23,375 nucleotides of DNA from Euplotes cf. woodruffi 2 WChen-2021 (GCA_021441665.1 JAGYYN010039216.1:1-23375); one strand, 5' to 3'. Counted from the first letter of the stretch, positions 9,524 through 20,872 are shown. The notes: generated from the sequence alone by a model not told the origin. Translations and numbers: made by a program.

Positions 9524-11517
9524 ATGCAAATCAACAAGAAAAGAGTAGCGTCATAAACTCAGCTGCAAAATTTATAATTGCCATATTAAATTTACACAAT
9601 TTCAGTATGAACGCTTATTTATGAGTTATATAGAATATTTGTATAATTTAAATTCACTTAGTATGTCTTTCAAAAAAATCAATTTTTACAGTTTTACTAA
9701 TCAATTTTAAAGCTGAGCAATGAACAGCCAAAAGCGCAAATGAAGGTATCGCATAGTGAAGGAGATGACGAAACTAAAGAATTTAAAAGTCTCGTTAAAT
9801 AATTCATCGGACATTCGAATGAAGATTGGAAACCAGAAAATCAATAATGATAATGATCCTGATGCCAATAAATCTGAAATTTTGTAATCACCAGGTCTTT
9901 TTCAGGATCAGGAAATTATCTAAAATTATTCATAAAATTGTCTTATTTTCTGTTTAGTGACAAAACAGCTTGAAATCAGCCAGTAGAAGATCAAGATAAA
10001 TTTATTGATAAAGGCAAGCGAAGGATTTTTAACTAATAGAACATTACATCAATCAATTGTGAAAGGCACATCCACCAGTCAAGCTGAATGATAAACTGAC
10101 TTTGATGAAATAGAAATTCATTGAGTTTTAGAGCAAACGGCGAGAATCGAAACTCAACAAAAGAAAAATTGCATTTACAACAAAGGTAAATAAAATTTTA
10201 ACCTGTAAAGAGTTAAAATAAAACACTTGCTCCAAGATATTTTACATCAGTACGGAAGCTTAAAAAGAGAAGTTGCAAATGTCGGATTGCTATTGAGATG
10301 AAGAAACAAAAAGCGAGAAAATTTCATCTCAAGGTATTTTGTTCTTTTTACAATATTTAACATCTGCGAAGGATATAGAGCATAAAAATGAAAGGTACTC
10401 AAAATAAACTCGAAATCTAGATCAAACAGCAGCAAAGATTACAGTAGTCACAGTCAACTTTCAATGTAAGACCAAATTATCCATATTTAGGGCAAAAGAC
10501 AAGCACCAAATGATTAATAACTCAATGGTGAAGAAGTCAGTGATATTAGTGGAAGACCGGTCTCAAGCTGCAAATCGACTTTCAATTCATTTGAAAAGTT
10601 CAAACTCATATGAAAATATCACAAATCGCAGCGTAAGCTCAGTAACCATCAACTTTAGGGTTTTGTTGTAAACAACCAATTTCGAAGTATCGGTAAGCAC
10701 AATCTTTCCAAATTGATTATAGAAAGCTTAAAGCAGGAGGACTCTGACAAAACACCTGATAAAGCGCGATTTGAAACCAAGCCAATAGTCCTTGAAAACC
10801 AAAGCAAAAAACAAGACTGCGGGTACCACACAAAATACGAGAAAAAGAGTGAGATTATCAATGTTTTATCAAAACATGCTTATATTTAGACTACAACATC
10901 GCGAATATGGAAATGTGAGCATCCAGCTTCGACAACCGAATCGTATTAGAAGTAATCACCTATCTTCACAGCAGAGCTAATAATTCTTAGGCTGAAGCAA
11001 ACGCAAGCCGGAACAAAAGCAGTCTCGCAAAGCACACGGTCTACATGACTAAAAATGCAAGCAAGAAGTATGTCGTTGCTGCTGAATATTATAGCTTAAG
11101 AGACAAGCTTCCAGATTTTATATCATCGCGGTCGTCGAGGAACTTTGATAGCTCAAATACAACAGTTGGATTTAAGAATCTCAGCAGGTAGGCCTTGGCT
11201 TTGGATCTCAGTGGAGTCAATAAGCATATAGATCGATTGCGCATACAAAGGACGTTTCGGAAAGAATCAATAATTCGGGATTTAGCAAACTGATGGAGAC
11301 TAGTGTATCAATTAACAACCAGCTGAACCAAAGACTTCAGAATATCTTCAACCAAAATAAAATGTATTTTTATATTTAAAATCAAAATAGCAGTAAATAT
11401 TCAAAATTTGAAAGTCAAAGAGCATCGAAAGATTTGGATTTGGTGAGAATTTCACAATCGAAATTTCAGAAGTTTTTAGCTGTTTCTGGTATTTTTTATT
11501 TGTGTTATGTGGTTTAG
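9524..11517 (+). CDS. Orphan hydrophilic protein, 12 short exons
   Basis: Exons: 9524-9544, 9713-9883, 9958-10013, 10040-10185, 10211-10333, 10381-10465, 10491-10632, 10659-10848, 10890-10951, 10991-11187, 11232-11363, 11391-11517. Phases agree throughout, giving about 482 residues. Most introns are 25-47 nt; 10014-10039 is GC-AG. Three +1 shifts are needed: AAA-TAA (9797-9802), AAA-TAG (10108-10113) and ATC-TAG (10415-10420, weaker). No family is recognised. The product is Ser/Asn/Lys-rich with TGA-coded Cys and charged stretches such as LVEDRSQAANRLSIHLKSS and SLAKHTVYMTKNASKKYVV. The 3' end is uncertain: TAG 11515-11517 was chosen, but an intron just before it would move the end to 11541. 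The whole is a hand model; middle exons are best supported by mutually consistent phases. Confidence 0.6.
10014..10039 (+). other. 26-nt GC-AG intron
   Basis: The interval starts GCAAGC and ends CTAATAG. Removing it joins FIDK (phase 1) to EHYINQLCKAHPPVKLND and avoids the tandem stops TAA TAG at its end. The downstream frame then reaches AAA-TAG at 10108. Confidence 0.6.
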
Positions 11518-11976
11518 ATAATCCTGCAGCAGTCTATTTAACAGGTAAATTTTAGAATAGATTTTTGCGATTTAATAGTTGATTGATTATCATTTTGAAG
11601 GCAAATTATTTTTTTTGATTTTATAGGCAATAGTAAATATGTGTTGAAGGTGAATGATAAGAAAAGAAGAATAAATAGAAAATATGGAAAAGTTAATGAT
11701 AGCTTAGCTTGCAACTTCACAACAATAAGTTAGTCAACTTAAAATCAAGTTTGTTTAGCAAAAATTCAAATAAAAAGACTTAAATTTTAATTTTTTTTAT
11801 TTTCTGTTTTAGAAAAAAATTATTATAGGTTTATTAGTTAGATTATTTAATTATTTATTTCATAAAATCTAAAGCAATATCACCTAACCTTCACCAAATT
11901 ATTATGTTTTGAATTTTCAATATTTCAAGAAATTTAAATATAATAAATATAATAAGTACTACAACAAAATATGTCA
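11518..11976. other. AT-rich spacer between convergent genes
   Basis: Only AT-rich DNA with T and A runs is seen between the plus-strand orphan and the weak minus-strand gene. A minus-strand frame at 11720-11538 is very hydrophobic and AT-driven and was not accepted as a gene. Confidence 0.5.
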
Positions 11977-12521
11977 CTAAGGTAAAATAAATCAAAATCT
12001 ATTATCCTTATCTGCAAATTTCGTAGCTCTAGTTTTTCTATCTTCAATCTCGACTTTCAAAATTCCAATTTTTGTTGATTCTTTCCCCAGCAAGCCCTCT
12101 CACAATCCATCTTTAAATCCCTTAAAAATCTCTGCAAATATAAACTCAATCCCAATAACACCCTCCCCTTCCTTTCCAGCCCCTCAATCATTCCCAACAT
12201 TACTATCCCTTTCCCTTTTACTTCCATCCAAGCCTCAATACAAAATCCTTTCTTCCTAAAAATCCTTTAAATCATATTAAAAAATTACCTGCTGAAGCCA
12301 ATTTCTAAATATATCACCGAAGCCAGGCTGCAAATACCTCAGAAGTGCAAAGAACGGGAAAAGGGAAGGAGACTTAATGGATGTTGGGATTTGGCTGGAT
12401 TGAAATGCACTGAAGGTGCTAATTGATATTTAGAATATAATACGCAATAAGTTAAAGGTTAGTTATATTTGATTAATAGTATTTTATAAACTCACACTAG
12501 GGACCTTAATATGGTATTCAT
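11977..12521 (-). CDS. Small unrecognised protein, 3 exons (tentative)
   Basis: Exons: 12521-12496 (ATG 12521, MNTILRSL), 12409-12289 and 12255-11977, with introns of 86 and 33 nt, GT-AG and phase-consistent, ending in TAG 11979-11977. The product is about 141 residues with a basic hydrophobic start and FFALLRYLQPGFGDIFRNWL in exon 2, and a Lys/Glu/Gly-rich C-terminal part (GKESTKIGILKVEIEDRKTR). No family is recognised. Caution: exon 3 lies in a block where the plus strand is nearly free of G, like a non-coding block at 4081-4290, so its purine-rich codons may be a composition effect. The N-terminal hydrophobic part could be a targeting sequence, but this is guesswork. Confidence 0.35.
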
Positions 12522-13033
12522 CTTTTTCCTACTTTCATCTATTTTTGTATTGTCTGATATGATTTATGGTTTCTTATTTTTACTCAGTCAATATATTTAA
12601 CTTCGGTAGTTAGTGTTATAAATATTTCAATTTTCAAGCATATTATTTTAAAGTCAGGCCTGCAGAGGTATGCGGGAATTTGCAAGTTTACTTTACTTAT
12701 ATGGGAAACTTTTATAATTCCATGCCAGATTGCTATATTAGTAAAAATATTGGTAATAGTATAAAAATAGATTTTAGTTGAGGACTGGTGGAGTCTAGAA
12801 ATAGCTGTAAAATAATGCAAAAAGATTGGACTAAATAAAAAAATTTTAAGCTACATTTGATATTGTCGCTTATTTATATTTTTATAGTAAAATCAGACAT
12901 TGAAAGAATAAAAGAAACAGCCAGCAGTACTCACAGTTTAAGTAAGCAAGATACGGATATTGTTCATATTTGTAATTATCATTTTTTACTTCTCTGTGCA
13001 ACTATTTCCTTCAGGCCGTGAACCTACGAATCT
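12522..13033. promoter_or_regulatory. Divergent AT-rich intergenic region
   Basis: It lies between the starts of the small minus-strand gene and the large plus-strand orphan. A 78-codon minus-strand frame at 12820-12584 extends further if TGA is Cys, but its AT-driven composition gives no firm support. No promoter motif could be fixed. Confidence 0.4.
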
Positions 13034-16000
13034 ATGGATTCAGAATATGACAAATACAGTAAAAGGACTGACTCGGCAATCGGGCATATACATAGCTTTA
13101 TCCTAAACGAACTAAAAGTATTCCTCACAAACTGAGATTCAATCATCACGTGCTATATTCCTGATGAAACTCTCCACTATTTTGTTGCAAATTTGTGAGC
13201 AAGCATTAGGAGTATTGTTGTCGGTATTTGGGATGAACCTCTTGCGAAATCACGAAGTAACACCCAGCTCCAGGAGCCAGTAGTTATTAAGGTAAAGTCG
13301 CAGCGTAACCATCTCGTAGGTTAAATAAGCATAAAACTATTAACAACCATTTGAAAGCACCAATGAGTATTGGCTGAATGTCAAAGAGAGCAAGTTTTGA
13401 GTCAAGCCTGATCACGTAAAATACATTTTTATCGTCATCTAACTACAAAAATAGAAATCTATCGATTAGCTCTATATTTAAAAAATTAACAAAATTACAT
13501 TTGCCCTTCCATCGGTACTATTAAATATTGTTTTGCAGCAAGAGTCGGCATCGAGATTCAGTCCCAGCAATGAATATTTCAAATATCTCTGGGATCAATC
13601 AAATTCAGGACGGGATCTTTAGAAGACTGACATCCACGACATACTTAAATAATTTAGAATGGTAAGATGCTGACTATTATGACTATGTTCAATCTCCAGT
13701 TACCTTACGCACTTGCAATTCCGCTGTTGTTTACATATCTATCTTCAAGATCAAAAGATTTTAAATACATAGTCAAACATCCGCTTTTTATTTTCTTACT
13801 TTACTCTAACGGCTTCGCAAATATTAAGATGCTAAAAGCGCTAGAAATTGAAAAATTTCTATTTATTATCATAGCTTAACATAACTCTTAACTCAACAAT
13901 TACTCATTTGTGTCTTCAAAATATAAATAAGCTTATATTTGTATATTTACAATTGGTTATTAAAATACAGTTAAAAATTCAATCAGCTAAAAATAAAATT
14001 TATTCATATTTGATAGTCTTTAAAGGTATATCGTACAAATGTTGCTATTGGTAATATATTCTAATTCGTAAAAATACTCAGTTAATCTATTGTTTGCTGT
14101 ATTTTATCCATTTAAAATATATTTTCAATTATAAAGAATCGACGATCTGAATGAAGACGCAGGAAATGAAAGTGACTCAACACCTGCGACAAATGACAAA
14201 AATGTGCAGATAAATCAGGAGCAAATAAACTACAACGTGACGATAAAAAGTTCAGATTCAAAAAGTTCGAAAAGTAAGGGACTTGAGAACAGTGAAGACC
14301 AGAATCTTCATGTGAACACCTACGCCAACAACATCCCTGTTGTCTCAAATAAGCGGCTTTCAACGATGTGAGAGGTAACTTGAGTTCAGCTTATTTTTAG
14401 ATGCGTAATATGGGCAAGAAGTTCACCAGGGGCGAGACTTTCTTTGGGACGCTAAAGACCTGACAGCTTTATGAAATTCCCCAGAAACCCCTGATTCGAT
14501 TTGAAGACTCGATACAGGTCAGCGGTATCGAAGAAGAAAAGATCAACCCCGTTGAGTTCAAAATCAACCAGTACCAACCACACTCTTATATAAGCGGTGG
14601 CAATACTCTTTGCGTATATGAAAATCGAGAGCAAGAGTATGCGAACAAGGGGCAGCCGCATACATCAACTAGCAATACGTCGACATTTATTATTAAAGAG
14701 CCAATGTTCCTCGCCTTCGATGAAAAGAGCCAAAGTAAGAAGGGAAAAGAAGAGACCTCCAGCCAGTCTCAAGTCAATTCAAGCTCGAAGTACGCAATGA
14801 GTCGGAATCAAAATGAATTGGTATCAAAAACAGTTGATGCTCAGGAGGCTTTGAATAAGCCAAAGGTACCAATGATAATGCTCTCTAAATTGAATACAGT
14901 CAATCAGAAAAATACGCAAAAGTAAAGATTTTATATGTCAAATGCTTACATTTTTATTTAGGATACTCGTTGATAACTCAAAGCCGCCTAAGCCTGGAAT
15001 GATGGCAAGTAGTATACTGCCGAATGTCCACAGCAGCTACAACTTGCCAAGAGGAAGTACATTTGCTGTTTCTATGCCTAAAAATCAGCTGGATTTCAGT
15101 ACGAATGCAGAAAGGAACCAAAATAGCCATGTTGTACTTTCAACTTACCTGAAGAAAGATAAAAAGTAAGCTCCTTAAAAATAATGCTAAAATAGGATTA
15201 AAAGTACGAAGAAAAAGTCTTAGTTCGAGACGGGTAAGTTAAAACTTGACGAATAATACCTTTCAGCGAGTTTAAAGAGATCACAATTGAGTATCTCAAA
15301 TCTCATTCGAGTGAACGTAAAAATAATAAGAAAGAAAAGTCAGTTTCAGACTCCTCAACCATTGAAGCACCAGGAAGCAAAGCTCCGTTCAGTCGAATAT
15401 CAACGATGTGCAAGCACTATGATAAAGAGGTCAGACTTGATGAGTTTAAAGACATCCCACAAAATGCAGAGGTCTCTTTGCCGAGTTTCTCACAAAGTGG
15501 AGAGTTCACGTGGGACAAAGAAGTCGAAAAAGAATACAGGAGGAATTTAAAATAAACTATATTTCAGCAAGTTCAAAAATCTAAACTTGAACCAGTACAA
15601 AAAGCGAAAAATAATCAGTATAAAGACTATTAATAATCTCGCTGACAAGTCGATAAGAAAGCCGTCAAAAACAAGATTTTATCTAAAGGTGTGATTTATA
15701 AATTTATTTAGTTTTAGCTATTTGAAAATCAGAAAATCGATAATGATGATTTACAATCGATGAAAAGCAAAGCGAAAATTTCAAATAAAAAGTAAGTCGC
15801 GCTTTGATTTAAAAAAGTTTACAATTACAAGTTACTTCATAGAAACCGTAATTCAAGGAAGAAAAATAAGCGGCAAACTATTAATACAGATAATCATTTT
15901 TTAAACGATTATCTTATGGATATTAGACTTTACAAGCGTTGAGAAAGTCTTGATGTTGCAACTCATTATGAATCGGAAAGTCAAATTAGTGTAAGCCAAA

Positions 16001-16530
16001 ATACATCCAACTTTGCTTAATAAACCTCCCGCTTTAAAAATCAAGTTTATTAACGATTCTATACCTTTCTGCAATTCTGATGTCTCGTTGACTTTGCTTA
16101 TCCAGATTGCGCCATCATCACACCAACAGCAAGAAATATCTCGGAAAATAACACCAACGAATTTTCTAAATTTGCAGTCAAACCAGGGTATTCTGAACAC
16201 TCGCAAAAGCAGCATTCGTAATTTGTAAGTCTGGCTCCCTTGTGACCCCCTGCTTACCATTGATCTAGAATGAGCCAGAACAGCAATGAGAAGTTGTTGA
16301 CTTTAAACAGCATTGCAAATGTGCAGCAGATGAACTCGAGCCAGTTCAATCCAAACCAAAGCATATTAGCGCGGACTCTCAGCAAAGCCTCTATTGAATG
16401 AGCTTATATTAATAATAAGTCAAAGAAGAGATCATCTATATTAAAGCTTATTACTCGTAATTACAAAATCGGCAAGAAGATTGTCAGAAAGAACACACAG
16501 CTTTTTGATAAATTTGCCAAACAGAAATAA
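13034..16530 (+). CDS. Large orphan protein, Ser/Asn/Lys-rich, at least 12 exons
   Basis: Start ATG 13034 (MDSEYDKYSKRTDSAIGHIH). Modelled exons: 13034-13319, 13358-13415, 13539-13661, 14137-14374, 14401-14921, 14962-15165, an unresolved exon ending 15233, 15267-15688, 15718-15791, 15843-15988, 16106-16217, 16269-16530. Phases match except at 15166-15233. Exons 14137-15165 are unmistakably coding by length and composition (for example FTRGETFFGTLKTCQLYEIP). One AAA-TAA +1 shift lies at 15550-15555. Around 15166-15233 the downstream frame (VLVRDG into EFKEITIEYLK) is clear, but reaching it seems to need a +2 shift at TCT-TAG (15216-15221) or two +1 shifts. Long disordered Ser/Asn/Gln stretches and basic clusters (NSRKKNKRQ, NNKSKKRSS) are seen; no domain is recognised. 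It ends in AAA-TAA (16525-16530) with a second TAA in the +1 frame one codon on. Exons 1-3 have competing splice choices. Confidence 0.65.
13662..14136 (+). other. Long intron (475 nt) of the large orphan
   Basis: It starts GTAAGATGC and ends TTATAAAG; phase 2 matches, the joined codon being TGA (Cys). It holds a 70-codon frame (13667-13879, MLTIMTMFNLQLPYALAIP) that is hydrophobic and AT-driven. The weak AAAG acceptor leaves room for another model, or for a germline-limited insert inside a shorter intron. Confidence 0.4.
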
Positions 16531-16732
16531 CTAAGATAACTACTTTGAGTGTAAGAATTAACTAAAAATCAAATGTCAAAAATTTGGGAATATTTCAGTT
16601 CAATCAGCCTATAAACATTTTTAGTTCACTAATAAAATTTCACTCGAGCTTCGATGATTAAATAACTTTTTCAAGTTAATGGAAATATTAAAACCGAATG
16701 TTAATGGAATTATTTGAAGTCTTTAAGCAAAT

Positions 16733-17791
16733 TTATTCAATACCTTCTGGATTGTTCTTAATCCAATTCCAAGAGTCAATACAGGCATCTTGAATAGTCT
16801 TTTTGGCCTCCCACTTAAGAACGGTTTTAGCTTTATCGGTTATTGCGCAGCTTCATCTTAAGTCGCCTTCTCTTCTGCCAACGATTTCATAGGGTATCTT
16901 GACACCTGTAGTCTCTTCAAAAGCATTGATGAGTTGAAGTACACTTGTAGCTTGGCCGGTTCCAATATTAAAAACATCGAACTTTTCGCCTTCGATAAGT
17001 TTACCAGTTGTCGATGCGAAATTTAGAGCTTCAACATGGGCTTGAGCAAGGTCAATAATATGAATGTAGTCTCGAAGTCCAGTTCCATCTACTGTATCGT
17101 AGTCGTTTCCAAAGACAAATAGTTTTTCTCTCTTGCCGCATGCGACTTCTTGGATTACTGGCATCAAGTTATTCGGCATTTGGGGCTTTTCACCTAGCCT
17201 TCCACTCGGATGAGCACCAATTGGATTGTAGTATCTCAAGCAAATGCAGAACAGACTGTGGTTGACGTGAGCGAAGTCTTGAAGGATCATCTCAACCATA
17301 AACTTTGTCTTTGCATAAGGCTGCGATGGTCCAAGCTCAGATGTCTCTTTAAAGTCCTCACCTTTGTATACTGTTGCCGAAGAGGAGAACACAAACAGTC
17401 TGCAAACGTCTTTGTGTTTTTCAATAAGCTTTAAAATTGTTATTGAGCTCATCAAGTTATTCTCATAGTACATCAAGGGCTTTTGGACTGACTCTCCAAC
17501 AGCTTTATACCCAGCGAAGTGGATGACCTCGTGAATTGGATAAACACTGAATACTTGTTCGTCCATTTCTTCGAAGTTGCATCAGTCTATTTCATTGAAG
17601 ATTATCTCAGTGGTTTTGTTGGTTACAAGTTCATTTATCCTATCGAGCACCTTTACAGAGGAATTGTAAAGATTGTCGACAATAATGATTCGTTTGTACT
17701 TAGCAGTATCACATAGCTCGATGACAGTATGCGAACCAATAAAGCCAAGCCCTCCAGTGACAAGAATGTTAACTTCTTCAGCTGAGTCCAT
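16733..17791 (-). CDS. galE: UDP-glucose 4-epimerase (GalE)
   Basis: This enzyme interconverts UDP-glucose and UDP-galactose with bound NAD+ (Leloir pathway, sugar donor supply); cytosolic. It is 352 residues, as expected for the family, in one exon with no frameshift. Seen: Rossmann loop TGGLGFIGSH (residues 12-21), VDNLYNSS, HFAGYKAVGESV, catalytic Ser/Thr region SSSATVY (136-142), YAKTK giving the YxxxK pair Tyr159/Lys163, RYYNPIGAHPSG, GLRDYIH and VGRREGDLR. Two TGA codons are read as Cys, at about residues 70 and 313; without this the gene would be cut into three frames. ATG 17791 was chosen because it sits six residues before the conserved start; an in-frame GTG at 17848 adds 19 unlikely residues. 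Convergent with the large orphan, 202 nt away. Confidence 0.95.
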
Positions 17792-18353
17792 ATCTTTCTC
17801 CACACACCAATTTATAAAAATTCTATTACTAATCAGATTAAAGTTCACTATAAAATTTATATAGTAAATTATATGTTAAAAATACTGCAAATTTCTGTAA
17901 CTAAAATACCAACTGAATTAAAGCTAATTCACGGTAAAAAAAGCCATAATCATTCAAAGTAAGATTACACGTAGATTATTTTTTTAGTTTTAAATAATAA
18001 AACAATACAGCTTGCCACAACCATACAAATACGAGGTTGAAAAGACTATATTGAGTAATTAATTATGACCGCCCGAAGATAATAATTAACTTAACACTCC
18101 TAAAGAAAAGAGCCAATAGACTCATATCTAAAAATTATTCAATCTTAGTCCTCGTAAAATGCTTATTTACAGCCAGTTGCGATTATATATTTTTACTAAT
18201 TGCTAATAAATTTATTACCAAAAGTATTAGTATATTTTGATTTTACTGTATCTCGAAATTTGCAACAATACAAGTTGCATTTGATATATCGTAGAAATGG
18301 CAATTGGTAAAATGACCGAGTACAGAAGTACTGATAAAACTTACGATTAAAAA
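17792..18353. other. AT-rich intergenic stretch
   Basis: It lies upstream of GalE and downstream of the OSCA channel gene, both minus strand. It should hold the GalE promoter. No gene, repeat or motif could be supported. Confidence 0.5.
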
Positions 18354-20872
18354 TTACTGAATAATCGTGTGGAACTTTAGACTACTTCGCTCGTTTATAT
18401 GCGACTCGGATTTGGATTCTTCTTTGTCTTCACTATTCGAGAAGCAAGTGCTGTGCTCTCGCTCGCCTTCAGACTTTCATTTAGGCGTTTGGTTTTCTTC
18501 GTCAATATCGAATAAAAATCGAATTGAGTTCTTGCGGTTAGACTTTTTAAACACAGGAGAATGGAAGTTTTTCTCGCATGGATGAATGTAAGCATTTCTT
18601 ACTCTGTCGGTGATTTCGTCCTGGTTTTCATCATCAAGAGACACATTTGTGTAAATGTGGGTCTTGGTTTCTTTACTCTTGGGGTTTAAGATAAAGCTCA
18701 CTTTCTTTTGCTTCTTTCCATCGATCAAGCTAAGTTTGCTGTTTTCGAGTTTTATGACATAAATAATACCGAAGAGTCCGATAACCGAGGAAATTATGAG
18801 GACAACGTATTTAACAACGTCTTGAGTAATCACAAAAACAACCACCATCGTGATTTGGTACAGGACTAGCGCAATTATAGAATATTTGATTGGCTTAAAA
18901 CTTGAGATTCTCCCTGCGGACTCGAATTGCTCTGGACAGACATAAATCAAGTTGAACTTGTCGAATAAATACTTCATGTAAAAGAACACAGCGCCGAATG
19001 GCAGCACCAGCGGTACAATTGTTGAGAAAACGAGGACTAGTGTAAATATCGATGCATTGTATGGCACTGAGTAACCGATGTTGAAGAACCATTCTTGGAA
19101 CTCCCACTTTTCTTCGCTGTACTCGTGATTGACCCACTTTCGAAACCTCTTCGTCGCGAAATAAGGTGAAGCTAAAAGCTGTATCGTTCAGGATACAAAT
19201 GTTATCTGGATTAGGAATCTTAAGAGGAACTCTGTGCTGTGTGAGACTCGTTCTATGAACCCATCGTAGTCGATGTTTCTATTGATAATGAACGTCTGCA
19301 GCATCGTCAAATTTATTAAAGGCACTATCGTTCAGTTCAAAAATATGAACAAGTAGTTCTTGTTCATTATTGAGCTCTCCCTGATACTTTTGAACTCATG
19401 GTTCTCCCAGTGGCTTATCTTTCGGATAATCCATGGTATTATTACAGAAGAAATTCAAAATAATAGTAATGGAGAAATGTAACTTTCTGTGACTAACGAA
19501 ATCAAATTAAATTCTTCCTTTTCAACTCGAATGTAGTCGAGTTTGTCGATAATCGTCAGTGGAGTGATAAATAAAAAGCTAATGCTCAAAATTGCAATAA
19601 ATATTAGTATTTTTCTAAGGTATCTCGTATAGTAACTTTTATTCAAATTTTTCCAAATAATGTCACTTGGTGATGCTGATTTTTCAATTTTCCAATCTTG
19701 AATCCTGAGCTGCTTGTTAATGAATCCAACTGGGCTTTTCTGAATAATTCTGAAGTCTTTAATAGCTTTCTGAGTGGCTTCTTTTGATGAAAAGGTAACA
19801 AAGGCAACACCAGTATTTGACTTAAAGCATGAAACTTTAAGCTTCGGGATATCTCGGTCTATTTCTTGGATTCGCTTTTTGTAATAGTTAACTGCATCAA
19901 CACTTTCGCGGTTGACTCACAGTACCTTCGATCCGAGCTTGATGGTTGACCTAAACCCCTGCCTATTGTTCTTTTCCACGTAATAGCCAAGTTTATTTAA
20001 GATAAAAGTTCCTCTGTTCCATCGCCTCCTCTAATTGGGCAAGATTAGGTATAATATGCGCTCCAATGATCTGGTCTTTGTAAAATTCACGAAAGAAGTG
20101 GAACAACATGTTGTCTCCGTCTCACGATCGCAGTGAGAGAGGGATGTTGCGCACGAGCACTGCATACTTAGATATATCAAGGTCGCTTAAGGATTCGTCA
20201 TAAGTCAATATGTTAACTCGGTCGATTCTTTTCTTCTGCTTGTAAATAAAAACATAAGTTAAAAGCGATACAATAATAGTAATCGAAAATACTGCCCACA
20301 TTCGCGTGTTATTCGGCTCTTTCACAATGTTGCCGATTGTTACAACTTGCAAATCATTTTTGGCTTCGAGTTTTCCTTCACCAGAATAAATTGGGATTAA
20401 AACTCCACAGTTTAGAATCGTTAAAATTGAAAAGAGCAGCGATGCGCCTTTAAGGAAGTATAAGTATAGATATCCATCCGCAGGAGTGAACTGAAATATT
20501 TCTTTGTCGCTGATCTGATATATCTGATATATCCATTTGAATAGCCACGGATCCAGCTTTTTTAGTACTTTCCTCTTATCTTTGTAGCGATTTAGTCATT
20601 TAAAATCAATGTCTTTTAGTGACGAGCTCGATAGCGATATCGATTCACTGTCTAGCGACGGGCCAAAGGGGAAATCGAAATCTTCAATGATCTTTGACTT
20701 CTCTTCCTCTGCAGTTAAAAGTTCATCTGAATGCACGACCTCTTGCTTATTTGTGCTTTTGACTCCTAGAATGGCGAAAATATTGTATGCATGTAAATAC
20801 TGTGACAACAATGATTGTGAGTGTGACATTGAGGCCTAATACAATAATCAGGCTTTTCAGTTCTGCGTCCAT
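18354..20872 (-). CDS. OSCA/TMEM63 (CSC1-like) mechanosensitive cation channel
   Basis: Members of this family are membrane channels opened by tension or osmotic stress and pass Ca2+ and other cations. This one is about 838 residues in one exon, normal for the family. Order: N-terminal membrane helix (about 7-30), acidic Ser-rich loop, two further helices (around FLKGASLLFSILTILNCGV and MWAVFSITIIVSLLTYVFIY), the cytosolic RRM-like domain with YAVLVRNIP and GVAFVTFSSKEATQKAI, then the channel core with about seven helices, including FTLVLVFSTIVPLVLPFGAV followed by YLFDKFNLIYV, a hallmark of the family. The tail after about residue 750 is polar. Two +1 shifts at AAA-TAA are needed, at 20752-20747 (after residue 41) and 19998-19993 (after about 292); length 2519 nt is 3n+2 as required. 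Several TGA codons are read as Cys, one in the tail at 18476-18474. Stop is TAA 18356-18354. Confidence 0.93.
19993..19998 (-). other. +1 frameshift site in the cytosolic domain of the OSCA channel
   Basis: The frame EEAMEQRNFYLK meets TAA; one skipped T gives KLGYYVEKNNRQGFRSTIKL, leading on to the rest of the cytosolic domain and the channel core. Confidence 0.9.
20747..20752 (-). other. +1 frameshift site after the first membrane helix of the OSCA channel
   Basis: The frame FRHSRSQKHK meets TAA; one skipped T gives KQEVVHSDELLTAEEEKSK. It falls in the loop after the first membrane helix, so failure to shift would leave a single-helix peptide of about 41 residues. Confidence 0.85.

Noticed and set aside
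12584-12820. 78-codon minus-strand frame that continues past TGA towards the start of the small tentative gene
   Set aside because: Joining it would need two stop-codon shifts (AAA-TAG, AAG-TAG) in succession; composition is AT-driven and an ATG is available at 12521.
16013-16228. 71-codon plus-strand frame reading LKIKFINDSIPFCNSDV
   Set aside because: It would need GCT-TAA shifting; an intron 15989-16105 leading to CAIITPTARNISENNTNEF joins neighbouring exons in phase without a shift.
15901-16260. 119-codon minus-strand frame
   Set aside because: It is a shadow of plus-strand exons of the large orphan; it has no recognisable domain and no supported splice partners.
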